NCBI GenBank assembly: GCA_963727835.1
Contig: CAVSIB010000042.1
Coordinates: 1-64,000 of the forward strand
DNA: 64,000 nt
Source: G026625185 sp963727835
GTDB lineage: Bacteria > Desulfobacterota > WTBG01 > JAGOGO01
Direction: 5' to 3'
Part shown: positions 55,419 through 64,000 of the stretch, piece after piece
Numbering within the stretch: position 1 is the first letter of the stretch
Layout of the letters: each line of letters begins with the position of its first letter
Program-made: the position numbers and the translations under genes
Notes under the pieces: generated by a model
Told to the model about the DNA's origin: nothing
The model's input: the letters and a program-made list of their open reading frames with translations, nothing else
Databases searched by the model: none

Positions 55419-56759
55419 TTAGTGCCAACTCTTTAAATAGGCCGGGATATGGGCACCTTCTCTCGGGCCGATTTGGATTTCCCAATCAGGTAATTCTTCT
55501 TCTAACTCACCGCTGATGCTCGCCACATAACCAGGGATAATTAATTTTCTATGTTTCACTTTATCCAAAATGCCGGATTTTTTCAGAAAGAGCGCGATCT
55601 GGTCCGCGGAAAACTTTCCGGCCGCCCAAGCAGTTAAAACGGAGAGTCCTTCAGTATCGAGCACCAACAGCCAGGACGGAACGCGCGAGTTTTCAATCTC
55701 ACCCGAAACAATAAAATAAGTAAGCGAAAAGTTCGACGTAATCAGAACCGGAGAACTTTCCGTTGGATTATTGACCTCGTAGATACCTTCTGAGGTAGCC
55801 ATCGGCCGCTGAGGATCAGTATAAATATTCATCCGTTGTACTAAGAGCGGGAAAAGGCTTTCCCCTTGTAAATCGGAAAGGACCAAAATTCCCGCATATT
55901 TAGAAACCATGGTGCAGGCGATCAAGCTTTCTTCTAATAAGTTATTGCTCATATCACAAGGGAAGGCAATAGTCGGAAAACCTAAAGCCTGAACTCTCCC
56001 AACTAAAGCCGCCCTTCGAATACTAATCTGGTCTTTAAAAACTTTATTTAAGCCACGGCTTCCAGAATCAATCACCAAATCTTTAAGCCCCATTTCGGTT
56101 AGTTTGGTGGTTAACTCCATCACTTCATCAATACCATTTCCTTTAACCGCTAAAGGGAGATTTTTTTCTTTCGCCAATTTCCCCAACGCGTCTGAATTTT
56201 CCTTGGTAGCCGCATAAAGCAGCGGGCGGATCGGAGACGCTATTTCAGAGGCGGCCTGCAAGTTTTCTGATTTTTCGCTCATCAGAATTATTTTTTTGAT
56301 CCCCGCACCCATTACTTTTTCAATTAACCTCAGAAATTTATTCTTATCCCCAGAAGTGTTTTTTAGGGCAACCAGATCAGGTTTAAGGATAAGACCAACG
56401 CGCTCAAATTTCAATTCTTGAAATCTTTTTAGACGCCCTTCGACTTCACCATCGTTCATGGTATCGGCCACTAATACCGCAATGCCGGTGGGATTCACAA
56501 ACGTTTTTTCATGCCGAAATTGAACTGTCTCTCCTCCGCATTTAAAAATATCATCAGCACCAATGGTAACCGGTCTAATCGGGGGGGCAGATGCCTGAGC
56601 CAGTTGCACTTTGGCCTCTTCAGCTACATACGGACAACTCTCCAGCTCGGCCTGTCCGGCAGCCAACTTCATCGCAAACGCCAAACACGTGGGGGGTCCA
56701 CATTCAGCACAGTTAGTTTTGGGAAGGAGTTTAAAGATTTGAATTCCTGTTAAACCCAT
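55419..56759 (-). CDS. acsC: Corrinoid iron-sulfur protein, large subunit
   Basis: 446 residues. N-terminal [4Fe-4S] binding in NCAECGPPTCLAFAMKLA, with the fourth Cys in ELESCPY; a central TIM barrel (VADTMNDGEVEGRLKRFQ, KDLVIDSGSRGLNKVFKDQI, GFPTIAFPCDMSNNLLEESL) and a C-terminal corrinoid-binding part (SGEIENSRVPSWLLVLDTEG). It carries the methyl-cobalamin that delivers the methyl group to acetyl-CoA synthase. The small subunit gene is four genes upstream rather than adjacent. Confidence 0.95.
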   Translation of the reverse strand: MGLTGIQIFKLLPKTNCAECGPPTCLAFAMKLAAGQAELESCPYVAEEAKVQLAQASAPPIRPVTIGADDIFKCGGETVQFRHEKTFVNPTGIAVLVADTMNDGEVEGRLKRFQELKFERVGLILKPDLVALKNTSGDKNKFLRLIEKVMGAGIKKIILMSEKSENLQAASEIASPIRPLLYAATKENSDALGKLAKEKNLPLAVKGNGIDEVMELTTKLTEMGLKDLVIDSGSRGLNKVFKDQISIRRAALVGRVQALGFPTIAFPCDMSNNLLEESLIACTMVSKYAGILVLSDLQGESLFPLLVQRMNIYTDPQRPMATSEGIYEVNNPTESSPVLITSNFSLTYFIVSGEIENSRVPSWLLVLDTEGLSVLTAWAAGKFSADQIALFLKKSGILDKVKHRKLIIPGYVASISGELEEELPDWEIQIGPREGAHIPAYLKSWH

Positions 56760-56799
56760 GGGGTTCCTCCTTTCAGCTTCCTGACGTAATTATTTCACC

Positions 56800-59010
56800 T
56801 TAAACGTTCATAATTGATTCCATAGAAAGAGCCGGATGTCCTTTCTCTTTGAGAAACGAGAGTATTTCCTCTTGCTTAATTCCTACCGTCTCGTCGGCGA
56901 TCATATCGGCGAAGTTTTCAATGCCCAACTCTTTGGCGCGCGCATTAATCCTATCCCGCAATGCTTCTTTCAAAGACTTTGGCATCCAGACTAACCGCTT
57001 AATGCCTCCTTCAGCTTGAAGAAATTTCTTCGAAGTAATGTAATGCTTGCTGTGGCCAACAAAACCAGGAGTAACATTACCACCACCTACCTGACCAGCT
57101 AAAGAAGTAAATTTCATCCCGCACGGGGTATCCATTGAGCTATCCCGATCAACAGTCATAACCCCATTACATTTATCCAGCACTGCGGCAATACATTCAA
57201 AACACCCGCATGAAGTCATTGGGCTTACCATAATGCTGTAGGCATTAACTTCACTGACTTGCTGCCGGGAGGCTTTGTTAACAAATGCGTTTACTCCCTT
57301 CCATTGGCCGAAACGAGGATTGATAACCTCTCCCTTCTGGATGGGTTGATTGGGGCCAGTAGGATTAATCTCATTCGAGGCTTTGCAGTCAAGCCAGTTA
57401 TAAGCACCACAAAGTCCGGTTCGCTCAGGGGTAACAACACAGACATGGGAAGGGGCAAATGACTGACAGAGCGTGCAAGAATAATAAGTTCCTTCACTTT
57501 CATCGGTCATTCCTGCAATCCGTTCGTCTCGGATCCGAAAAGCATTTCTGGCTTTTTGGGTAAGTTCTTTAACCTTATCTTCTTCCGTGTAAATCTGAAC
57601 CTGGACCTTATCGAAGATTGCTCCAAAGTCTTTATGGTACATTGCATGAAGAATGTTACCGATATCCTTTAACGTAAATCCTTTCTCCACCGCTTGTTTC
57701 GCCACGCGAATCCAGGCGATATCTCTTTGTCCAATGTGCATGAGTCCCTGGGCATAGTTAATAAGATGGTGGATCTGCCGTTCCAAAATGGGAAGAAAAT
57801 CTTCTTGCATCTGCCGGCCAGCAACCATGACATAAATACCAAGAGGAAGACGGCTTCCTGCCGGAACATCAGTAATGTCCGGACCAAAAACCTCAACTTT
57901 TCCGTCTTCAACCTCATTCATGTTTTTCATCTCAGAAAATTCGGTCATCTGAGTCCGCCCGCCCCCGCATTCCAACTGGATATCTGAACCCCGAACCCGC
58001 TCACCTTCAAAGGCAGCTCCATACGCAAGCGGAATTGGAACTTCAGTAACCGCAACTTTGAGACCCCGCACTTCAATTGCTTTCTGCACCATCTCCTCAT
58101 AGGGAACGTTAGACACCACATGCTCGTAGGTACATATTCCGGTAGGAAGAACTTCCGGAATCGGGGTATCAGCAATAACCGGAAATCCCCAATTAATAGC
58201 ACCCGCTGCATTTGCATACCATTCATCTGATACAAACCCCAAAGCCAAAACAAAAGCAAAAATCCGGTCTTTGTTGTAAATGAGCACCTTGCGAAAATCA
58301 CCGGGTTTTGCTCCCCCAAAAGACATTGCGGCACGAGTGGCAAATCCCAGTGAAAATACCGTCGAGGAAGTATCCGGGCCAAAAGATACTAAGCGAGTGG
58401 GCCAGCCTATCTGTACCCCAGCTTTTACCAATTGTTCTGACATGCTGGTGCCATTGTTTTTGGACGACATAAAGACATAAAGATTCTTGAGCTGAAGCTC
58501 ATGAGCGATTTTTGACGCAATCTCTTCGGTTGGTGGCGCTCCAAGAATAGCGGCAAAACCCGGGGCAGTTCCGTCCACAAACTCCACTCCTCGTTTTCGC
58601 ATGATGACATCATCGGCTGCTCCCAGCCAGATACTTTTCTCCCCAACCTGTTCGCCTCTTAGATAAAAGTCAGGGTGTTCAAGGTAGCGGATGGCTTCCT
58701 CAATCTCCTCTGCCCAAAGGGTAGCCATTCCGGCATCAAGCGCCGGAGCCAAATACGGCAAATGATGATGTTCTTTAACCGGAGGAGGTAAAATTTCCCG
58801 ACAGCGCCTTAAGACACGCTGGCAGTCTCCTAAGGTTTTGACTGGGATCCCTATAATTCCATAAATTATCGGAAGATAATAGGCAGTATCCGGAAAACCG
58901 ATTTCCTGGTTAGGTCCATATTTTTCCAATACTTGCTTGTATTGCTTTTCAACTCGGGTAACAATTTTATGAGCGCCACGAATGGCAGCTGAAGCAATAA
59001 TTTTGGACAA
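56800..59010 (-). CDS. acsB: CO-methylating acetyl-CoA synthase (A-cluster subunit)
   Basis: 736 residues, the normal bacterial length with the N-terminal domain that contacts the CODH tunnel. A-cluster ligands lie in the CTLCQSFAPSHVCVVTPERT region plus LCGAYNWLDCKASNEINPTG, and the proximal-metal CGCFECIAAVL stretch near 57190-57220. Other conserved parts: VEVFGPDITDVPAGSRLPLG, MVSPMTSCGCFECIA, TPCGMKFTSLAGQVGGG and HSKHYITSKKFLQAEGGIKR. It joins methyl, CO and CoA to acetyl-CoA. Intact frame. Confidence 0.97.
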   Translation of the reverse strand: MSKIIASAAIRGAHKIVTRVEKQYKQVLEKYGPNQEIGFPDTAYYLPIIYGIIGIPVKTLGDCQRVLRRCREILPPPVKEHHHLPYLAPALDAGMATLWAEEIEEAIRYLEHPDFYLRGEQVGEKSIWLGAADDVIMRKRGVEFVDGTAPGFAAILGAPPTEEIASKIAHELQLKNLYVFMSSKNNGTSMSEQLVKAGVQIGWPTRLVSFGPDTSSTVFSLGFATRAAMSFGGAKPGDFRKVLIYNKDRIFAFVLALGFVSDEWYANAAGAINWGFPVIADTPIPEVLPTGICTYEHVVSNVPYEEMVQKAIEVRGLKVAVTEVPIPLAYGAAFEGERVRGSDIQLECGGGRTQMTEFSEMKNMNEVEDGKVEVFGPDITDVPAGSRLPLGIYVMVAGRQMQEDFLPILERQIHHLINYAQGLMHIGQRDIAWIRVAKQAVEKGFTLKDIGNILHAMYHKDFGAIFDKVQVQIYTEEDKVKELTQKARNAFRIRDERIAGMTDESEGTYYSCTLCQSFAPSHVCVVTPERTGLCGAYNWLDCKASNEINPTGPNQPIQKGEVINPRFGQWKGVNAFVNKASRQQVSEVNAYSIMVSPMTSCGCFECIAAVLDKCNGVMTVDRDSSMDTPCGMKFTSLAGQVGGGNVTPGFVGHSKHYITSKKFLQAEGGIKRLVWMPKSLKEALRDRINARAKELGIENFADMIADETVGIKQEEILSFLKEKGHPALSMESIMNV

Positions 59011-59054
59011 TTTGATTCCTCCTTATTTTTTTGCTTAAAAAGTTGACGCTCCTA

Positions 59055-61046
59055 TTAAACCGCCTCCAATTCACGCCTCATTGCCATATCATAAAGCACT
59101 CTTTCCCGAGCTTTATCAAGACCGAGTGCTTTCCGCTTTTTATCGATGTGGGTTATCATCTTCTTTGCCATCTCGATGGGGTCGGTGGCAAAATCCCACA
59201 TTCCCCCTACTTCTTGTTCTAAGCCTTTGAACAAATACTCCGTTAATGCGTCGCACCCCAAGGTAGGAAAGGTAGTCCCAAAAATCGTGTAGATGCCGGA
59301 GGCGACAAAATACTGACCAATTGCAACTGCTTTTTCACTCATCCACTCGGGTGCGCACCCGGCGGCCGGCAAATCACTGATGTCATCTCCCAAACCGCCT
59401 TCCTTCACTACCGCAGTGGCGGCCATGAGAATTCGGCTGTTATCAACACACGACCCCATGTGAAGGACCGGCAGAATACCCACCGCTTCACACACTTCTG
59501 CCAACCCGCTGCCCGCATATTTCGCGGCGGCTTCGGGAAGAAGCAGTCCCGCTTTTCCACAGGCCATCGCGGAACATCCGGTGGAAAGAACAATGACGTC
59601 ATTTTTAATCAACTCTTTAATCAAGGTTAAATGGGCTTGGTCATGAACGGTCCGCACATTGTTGCATCCTACCACACCAGCGATGCCGCGAATTCTGCCC
59701 CCGATGATGTTATCATTGAGAGGTCTGTAGGAAGCTCTAAACATCCCCCCCAGGAGATAATTAATCGTCTCATGAGCAAAACCCACTACGGTATCACATT
59801 TGTGACCGGGTATTTTGGTTTTACCCGTGCGTTTTGGAAAATTTTCAATTGCCGCCTTCACAATCTCTTTAGCAGTCTCAAGGGGATTGTGGTCATCAAA
59901 CTGGATATGCCGCGCCCCACTAATTTTGGCTTTAGGAGAGGTCGTGATAATTTCGGTATGATAGCACTGGGCAACATCATGAATTGACTGCATTTCACAC
60001 TGAACATCCACCACCATTGCGTCAACAACTCCGGTCACAATGGCAAGCTCTTGCTGGAGGAAGTTACCCGCAATCGGTATCCCGTGACGCATCAAGATCT
60101 CATTGGCCGTACAGCACATCCCGGCCAAGTTGATCCCTTTAGCTCCTTTCGATTTGGCAAAGGCGATCATGTCTGGCTCTTGGGTCGCGACAACCACCAT
60201 TTCGGAAAGAAGCGGATCATGACCATGAACAATAATGTTGATCTCATCTTCTTTTAAAACCCCCAGGTTGATAGATCCTTTGACGGGCACGGGGGTCCCA
60301 AACAAAATATCCTGGAGTTCAGTAGCCAGCATTGAACCTCCCCACCCGTCAGCCAAGGCTGCTCGGCTTCCTTGGGCGATGAGGTTTTTGTAGTCTTGAT
60401 CTACCCCCATGTGGGTCCGGTGCATAAGTTCAACTATTTCACGATCAATCCCTCTGGGAATCAGGTTATATTTGCGCCAGATTTCCTGACGTTTTAGGGG
60501 AGCGCGTTTCGTCATCACCAGCCCCCCTTCCTGTTTTCCCCATTCGGCAGCTGCCAGTTCACCCACTTTAATCGCAATCTCTTCAATTTCCCTATCCTCG
60601 ATGTCAATGCCAAAATCCAACGCAAGTTGCAGGAGTTTAGGCACGTCTTTAACTCCGTAACCGGGAATTTCTCCTTTGGCAGCTAATAAAAATACTTCTG
60701 CAACTCCCCGGCCGTGATCAGAGTGGGATGCTGACCCGCCGGCGATCATTCTCACAAAGTTCCGGGCCGCGATCGTTTCAATAGTAGCCCCGCACACCCC
60801 AACCCGTTTTTTTTCTTCCCCTTCAGCTTTCTTTTTTGGTGCCGGAAGCCGACACGGTCCCATCGAACAGGTTCGACAACAGCTTCCTTCCGCACCAATC
60901 GGGCAAGGCTTCATCGCATCAGCACGGTCAAATACCAGGCTCACCCCATCATTCTTGGCCTTTTCGATCATCTCCTGGCTTGCCTCACAAACCGTCCGTA
61001 AAGGCTCAATTTTTTCTTCTTTTATTTTTTTCTTTTCGTCTGCCAT
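59055..61046 (-). CDS. acsA: Carbon monoxide dehydrogenase, catalytic Ni-Fe-S subunit
   Basis: 663 residues. D- and B-cluster cysteines are in PCPIGAEGSCCRTCSMGPCR. C-cluster surroundings: NIIVHGHDPLLSEMVV, GMCCTANEILMRHGIP, VVGCNNVRTVHDQ, LSTGCSAMACGKAGLL and HMGSCVDNSRILM. It reduces CO2 to CO for acetyl-CoA synthase, or oxidises CO. The class is the acetyl-CoA-synthase-associated one, judged from its place directly upstream of acsB. Intact frame. Confidence 0.97.
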   Translation of the reverse strand: MADEKKKIKEEKIEPLRTVCEASQEMIEKAKNDGVSLVFDRADAMKPCPIGAEGSCCRTCSMGPCRLPAPKKKAEGEEKKRVGVCGATIETIAARNFVRMIAGGSASHSDHGRGVAEVFLLAAKGEIPGYGVKDVPKLLQLALDFGIDIEDREIEEIAIKVGELAAAEWGKQEGGLVMTKRAPLKRQEIWRKYNLIPRGIDREIVELMHRTHMGVDQDYKNLIAQGSRAALADGWGGSMLATELQDILFGTPVPVKGSINLGVLKEDEINIIVHGHDPLLSEMVVVATQEPDMIAFAKSKGAKGINLAGMCCTANEILMRHGIPIAGNFLQQELAIVTGVVDAMVVDVQCEMQSIHDVAQCYHTEIITTSPKAKISGARHIQFDDHNPLETAKEIVKAAIENFPKRTGKTKIPGHKCDTVVGFAHETINYLLGGMFRASYRPLNDNIIGGRIRGIAGVVGCNNVRTVHDQAHLTLIKELIKNDVIVLSTGCSAMACGKAGLLLPEAAAKYAGSGLAEVCEAVGILPVLHMGSCVDNSRILMAATAVVKEGGLGDDISDLPAAGCAPEWMSEKAVAIGQYFVASGIYTIFGTTFPTLGCDALTEYLFKGLEQEVGGMWDFATDPIEMAKKMITHIDKKRKALGLDKARERVLYDMAMRRELEAV

Positions 61047-61086
61047 TATTTACCTCCTAAACTCAACATTGAGTAAGATTCATCCA

Positions 61087-61425
61087 TTATGCCGGGGTCT
61101 TTCTTTTTTCACTCCCGTATACTTCCGATGAATACCAGTACCGAAGGCTGGTCTTAAGGTACTGAACCATATCTTCACTATTTTTCATGTTGTGCCGCCA
61201 GTCACCCTTTTCGGTGGGAGTACCTTCTTCATAACTAGGCCCTAAAAGTTCAACTTCTTTGCCAGAGAAATCTTTCTTTTTTTCTTTAGGATAATTAAAC
61301 TCCCCGATTTTATCCTCCGTAGCTAACCAGGAATGCAGAATTTTTACCTGGGGAACTTCTTTGGCTTTCTTTTTCGGTTTTTCTTGAAGCGAAGCTTCTT
61401 CCTTTGCTCGAGATGGTTCAGCCAT
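61087..61425 (-). CDS. Small soluble protein coupled to acsD (unknown)
   Basis: 112 residues without cysteines or membrane helices. The first about 35 residues are low-complexity Lys/Glu/Ala (EEASLQEKPKKKAKEVP); then VKILHSWLATEDKIGEFNYP, GKEVELLGPSYEEGTPTEKG and a C-terminal LKTSLRYWYSSEVYGSEKR. The start overlaps the acsD stop (TGATG), so translation is coupled. I do not recognise the family; it may be a split-off C-terminal domain of a long AcsD or a CODH/ACS accessory factor. Position between acsD and acsA supports a role in the complex. Confidence 0.65.
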   Translation of the reverse strand: MAEPSRAKEEASLQEKPKKKAKEVPQVKILHSWLATEDKIGEFNYPKEKKKDFSGKEVELLGPSYEEGTPTEKGDWRHNMKNSEDMVQYLKTSLRYWYSSEVYGSEKRKTPA

Positions 61426-62619
61426 CAGCTCTTTTTAGCGGCCAAAAATGCGGTAAAAACCTCAACTGCTTCGGGTGAAATTGTTACTCCTCCTTCTCCC
61501 TCCTCATAAACTTTTACGACCGCAAGCACATGATCCGGACCAACCGTCAAAGGCGCATCCAAGATTTTAGCGATATTAATCTCAAGCTTAATTCCCCGGG
61601 TCAGGCTGGCAACAGCAGCAACTTCACCAGGGGCTGCTTTTGTAACCCCTTCGGAAACTGGAACAATGGCGGGGCGGGCCACTCCGGCCATATCAGCAAC
61701 ATAGTTTCTCACCAACTCAATCGCTTTCGGATGACGCATTACTAAAATATCAGCCCCGGCAAGCAGTAACGTTACCGCGGTCATGGCCTCAAGGGTGATA
61801 CCCCGGTTTACGGCGTTTCCCATAAGGGGGTCGTCCGCAGTCTTCGCTTCCTTTGTTTTCCAAACCTCATCGGCCAAATTAGAAATCATCGGGAACTGTA
61901 ATTTGTCATCTTGTTGGGTAAGCGCTGCCTGCCGGATTCGCTCCATAACGGAATAGGTATATTCAATACCATATCCGATTGCGCCCGTTGTGGGATCAAT
62001 CAAAATATTTTCCGGCGGTACACCCAGGTTGCCGAGTAAGATATTAAGTTGCTTTGCTAAGTTAATATCAATCGGGGAACTGGCGACTACCATATGATTA
62101 TAAGCAAGAGCTTGCGCGCCAATTTGTTTATGGTTTCCCTCTTGAACTGGGCCCTAAGGCTATTTTTTACCTGCGCATAGCCATAGCAACCTTGCGAAGC
62201 ACTTCCGCATCTTTTTCTACATTATTCGATCCCCAAACAATGAGCGGAATATCAATCGCTTCCAGCACTTGCTTGGCAGTCTCAGCAGCTTCATCAGCGC
62301 TTCGATTGAGCCCATTGGGATCAGTGCTCTTTAACCACAAGAATATGATATCAGCCTTATAAACATCCTGGGCTTTTTTTGCCCACGCTACCGGATTTCC
62401 TAAAACATCTTTATAAGGCTCCAAACAGACTTCCGACCAGTCGTCCGGGGTAAAATCAGGAACCTGAATAGCAATCTTGGGTAGATGAGGTATCTCCCCT
62501 TCAAAGGAGTAAAAGGGATACGAATTTTCTCCCCCCACAGTCACTTTTTTTCCGTTTTTCTCTAAGGTAATGGGACGAATGCTGCCGGTATAAGCCAGCG
62601 TTGGTATTTTAAATGCCAT
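61425..62619 (-). CDS. acsD: Corrinoid iron-sulfur protein, small subunit, disrupted near codon 150
   Basis: The first half (GEIPHLPKIAIQVPDFTPDD, VYKADIIFLWLKSTDPNGLN, QVLEAIDIPLIVWGSNNVEK) and second half (SSPIDINLAKQLNILLGNLG, ENILIDPTTGAIGYGIEYTY, LLLAGADILVMRHPKAIELV) are the two halves of AcsD's TIM barrel. Between 62100 and 62175 a TAA appears after MRR and the frame changes; GPVQEGNHKQIGAQALAYNH is readable there, so about two small indels (one beside an A6 run) would restore it. It also has a C-terminal extension of about 90 residues (ARPAIVPVSEGVTKAAPGEV onward) absent from short AcsD proteins such as Moorella's. With AcsC it carries the methyl group. Confidence 0.88.
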
Positions 62620-62640
62620 AATCCACCTCCCTAAGGATTC

Positions 62641-63529
62641 TTATTTTAAACCCACGGCTATTTTAGCTGCTTTAACCGTATTCATCATTAACATGGTTAT
62701 GGTCATTGGACCAACTCCGCCGGGAACCGGCGTAATCATGCTTGCCTTTTCCTTCACTCCCTCAAAATCCACATCACCACAAAGCACGGCCTTCCCCGAC
62801 TCTGTCATGCCGATCCGGTTAACTCCCACATCAATAACCACTGCCCCTTCCTTAACCATGTCCGCGGTGATTGCTTTTGGTTTGCCGGCAGCAACAATCA
62901 AGATATCCGCTCGTTTGGTATGAAATGCGGTATCTCGAGTAGCGGTATGACAGATGGTAACCGTGGCATTGGCGCCTTTCTGTTTTTGGAGAAGGATATT
63001 AGCGATCGGTTTACCCACAATGTTGCTTCGGCCAACCACCACTACCTCCGCCCCTTTCGTTTCAACCCCGAAGCGGATCAAAAGCTGCTGGATACCGGCC
63101 GGTGTGCAGGGGAGGTAATCAGCTTCGCCAATCATAAGTTTTCCTACGTTTACGGGGTGAAATCCATCAACATCTTTTCTGGGATCGATTGCATAGAGTA
63201 TTTTATTTTCGTTCAATATGTTTGGGCAGGGGCAGTTGGACTAAAATGCCGTGAATTTTCGGATCACGATTATAAGTATCAATCAATTTAAGAAGTTGAT
63301 CTTCGGAAATGTCTTTCGGCTGGTTATCTTGGATCGAATAGAACCCAAGGTCTTTTGAGATCTTTTGTTTTGCGGTTACATAACTAATCGAGGCCGGATC
63401 TTCCCCCACGAGAATAGTCACCAACCCTGGGATTACCCCGTTTTTCTCTTTCAGGGTTGCAACTTCCTTCTTTAATTCTTCCCGAATTTCCTTTGCAACT
63501 TCAGTTCCGCTTATGATTTTTGCTGCCAT
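62641..63529 (-). CDS. folD: Bifunctional methylene-THF dehydrogenase/methenyl-THF cyclohydrolase, one frameshift
   Basis: The N-terminal part has ISGTEVAKEIREELKKEVAT, VGEDPASISYVTAKQKISKD (catalytic Tyr and Lys) and GILVQLPLPKHI; the C-terminal part has KILYAIDPRKDVDGFHPVNV, PCTPAGIQQLLIRFGV, VVGRSNIVGKPIANILL and GGVGPMTITMLMMNT. It interconverts formyl/methenyl/methylene-THF in the methyl branch. The frame breaks by one base near 63213-63217 (PKHI to NENKILY). Combined length about 290 is normal. It lies between cooC and acsD. Confidence 0.92.
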
Positions 63530-63547
63530 TACCCTACCCTCCTCTTC

Positions 63548-64000
63548 CTATATTAATGGGTCTAAGATAGCTTTCATTCCTCTTACCGCGGGTGAAGATT
63601 CCGGTAAGTTATACGTTGCCTTCCCTTCACGGTCCCGTTGTGAAATATTTTCGTCATAAGGGATATAACCCGCAACTTCCAGGTGGAGCCGTTTGGCTTC
63701 TGCTTCTAAACGAGGATCGCCATCCTTTTCAACCTTGCTGATAAGCACCACCTTCCGTGCAATGGCAAGTTTTAATTCTTCGATAAGGTCAAAAATTCTC
63801 CGCGCCGCTTGGAGCCCGCGAACACTATGGTCAGCAACAATAAAGAGAAGATCAATATCCTGAGTCGTTAAACGACTGAAGTGCTCCATTCCGGCTTCAT
63901 TATCAATAATAATATATTGATAATTTTTGGTAAGGACCTCAATAAAATGTCGTGCAAGGGAATTCGCAACACAATAACACCCCGGCCCCTCCGGCCTCCC
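63548..64000 (-). CDS. cooC: CODH/ACS nickel-insertion ATPase CooC/AcsF, N-terminus outside window
   Basis: The visible 150 residues start at the window edge with GRPEGPGCYCVANSLARHFI, which contains the CxC dimer/metal motif of CooC, then YIIIDNEAGMEHFSRLTTQD, VADHSVRGLQAARRIFDLIE and the C-terminal ATPase part IPYDENISQRDREGKATYNL. The P-loop lies beyond 64000. CooC-type MinD-like ATPases load nickel into CODH or ACS. It is the first visible gene of the operon. Confidence 0.9.
   Translation of the reverse strand, partial: GRPEGPGCYCVANSLARHFIEVLTKNYQYIIIDNEAGMEHFSRLTTQDIDLLFIVADHSVRGLQAARRIFDLIEELKLAIARKVVLISKVEKDGDPRLEAEAKRLHLEVAGYIPYDENISQRDREGKATYNLPESSPAVRGMKAILDPLI

Noticed and set aside
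16437..64000. Genome-wide reassignment of UAA to an amino acid, suggested by the UUA-anticodon tRNA
   Set aside because: Intact conserved genes such as acsA, acsB and acsC end correctly at UAA, and an RF2 gene is present, so UAA is a stop here.

Overview
The window reads as a composite: at least four stretches differ in base composition, coding style and gene content and are abutted inside genes. (A) About 1-4610 has mixed composition and holds a heavily frameshifted glycolate-oxidase pair (glcD, glcF), a Tat-exported glycosylasparaginase, a tRNA-Leu(CAA) and the start of an exported protein that ends abruptly. (B) About 4610-14340 is AT-rich and Clostridium-like: an NhaC-type antiporter, a NUDIX protein, unusual non-coding repeats, and a minus-strand prophage replication block (Rrp5-like small protein, DUF2815, phage DNA polymerase A, VapE-type primase/helicase). 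(C) About 14345-16262 is GC-rich and is only an internal recG fragment missing both ends. (D) About 16262-64000 is coherent and looks like a strict anaerobe with the Wood-Ljungdahl (acetyl-CoA) pathway. The joins are more likely misassembly or scaffolding than natural transfer, though sequence alone cannot prove it.

Region D, left to right: a BioD-like/DRTGG protein with a sensor kinase and receiver; a PrsA-type foldase; an IS200-type element; a menaquinone methyltransferase (UbiE/MenG); an NtrC-family sigma-54 activator; two small proteins; a tightly packed KamA aminomutase, ATP-grasp, ATP-grasp, GNAT operon; SYLF, J-domain, beta-CASP nuclease and LOG proteins; an FtsB-like/prfB/ThiF operon in which prfB keeps the classical autoregulatory +1 frameshift site; a crotonase, 3-hydroxyacyl-CoA dehydrogenase and thiolase set; then a mobile, repeat-rich stretch (41-46 kb) with a Leu-type tRNA carrying a UUA anticodon, an IS1-like transposase, a MITE-like insertion, a candidate small RNA, a SWIB protein and an IS110 transposase.

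From 64000 leftward to 47280 the minus strand carries a roughly 17 kb acetyl-CoA pathway operon: cooC (cut by the window edge), folD, acsD, a small ORF, acsA, acsB, acsC, acsE, a NarI-like cytochrome b, an HdrC-like Fe-S protein, metV, metF, a truncated receiver, a 17-haem c-type cytochrome, a Tat-exported four-cluster Fe-S protein and an NrfD/HybB-like membrane protein, with a histidine-kinase remnant and a DUF3786 protein at its end. The redox genes together resemble a Hmc-type transmembrane electron-transfer complex interleaved with the methylene-THF reductase genes. This suggests coupling between the methyl branch and a membrane redox chain. That arrangement and the KamA/ATP-grasp operon are the two best candidates here for under-described biology.

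Many genes in all parts are broken by single-base frameshifts, several beside homopolymers (prfB, acsD, folD, prsA, the kinase), so consensus sequence error is a strong suspect and I kept such genes joined. Region D cannot be assigned to a phylum from this sequence.
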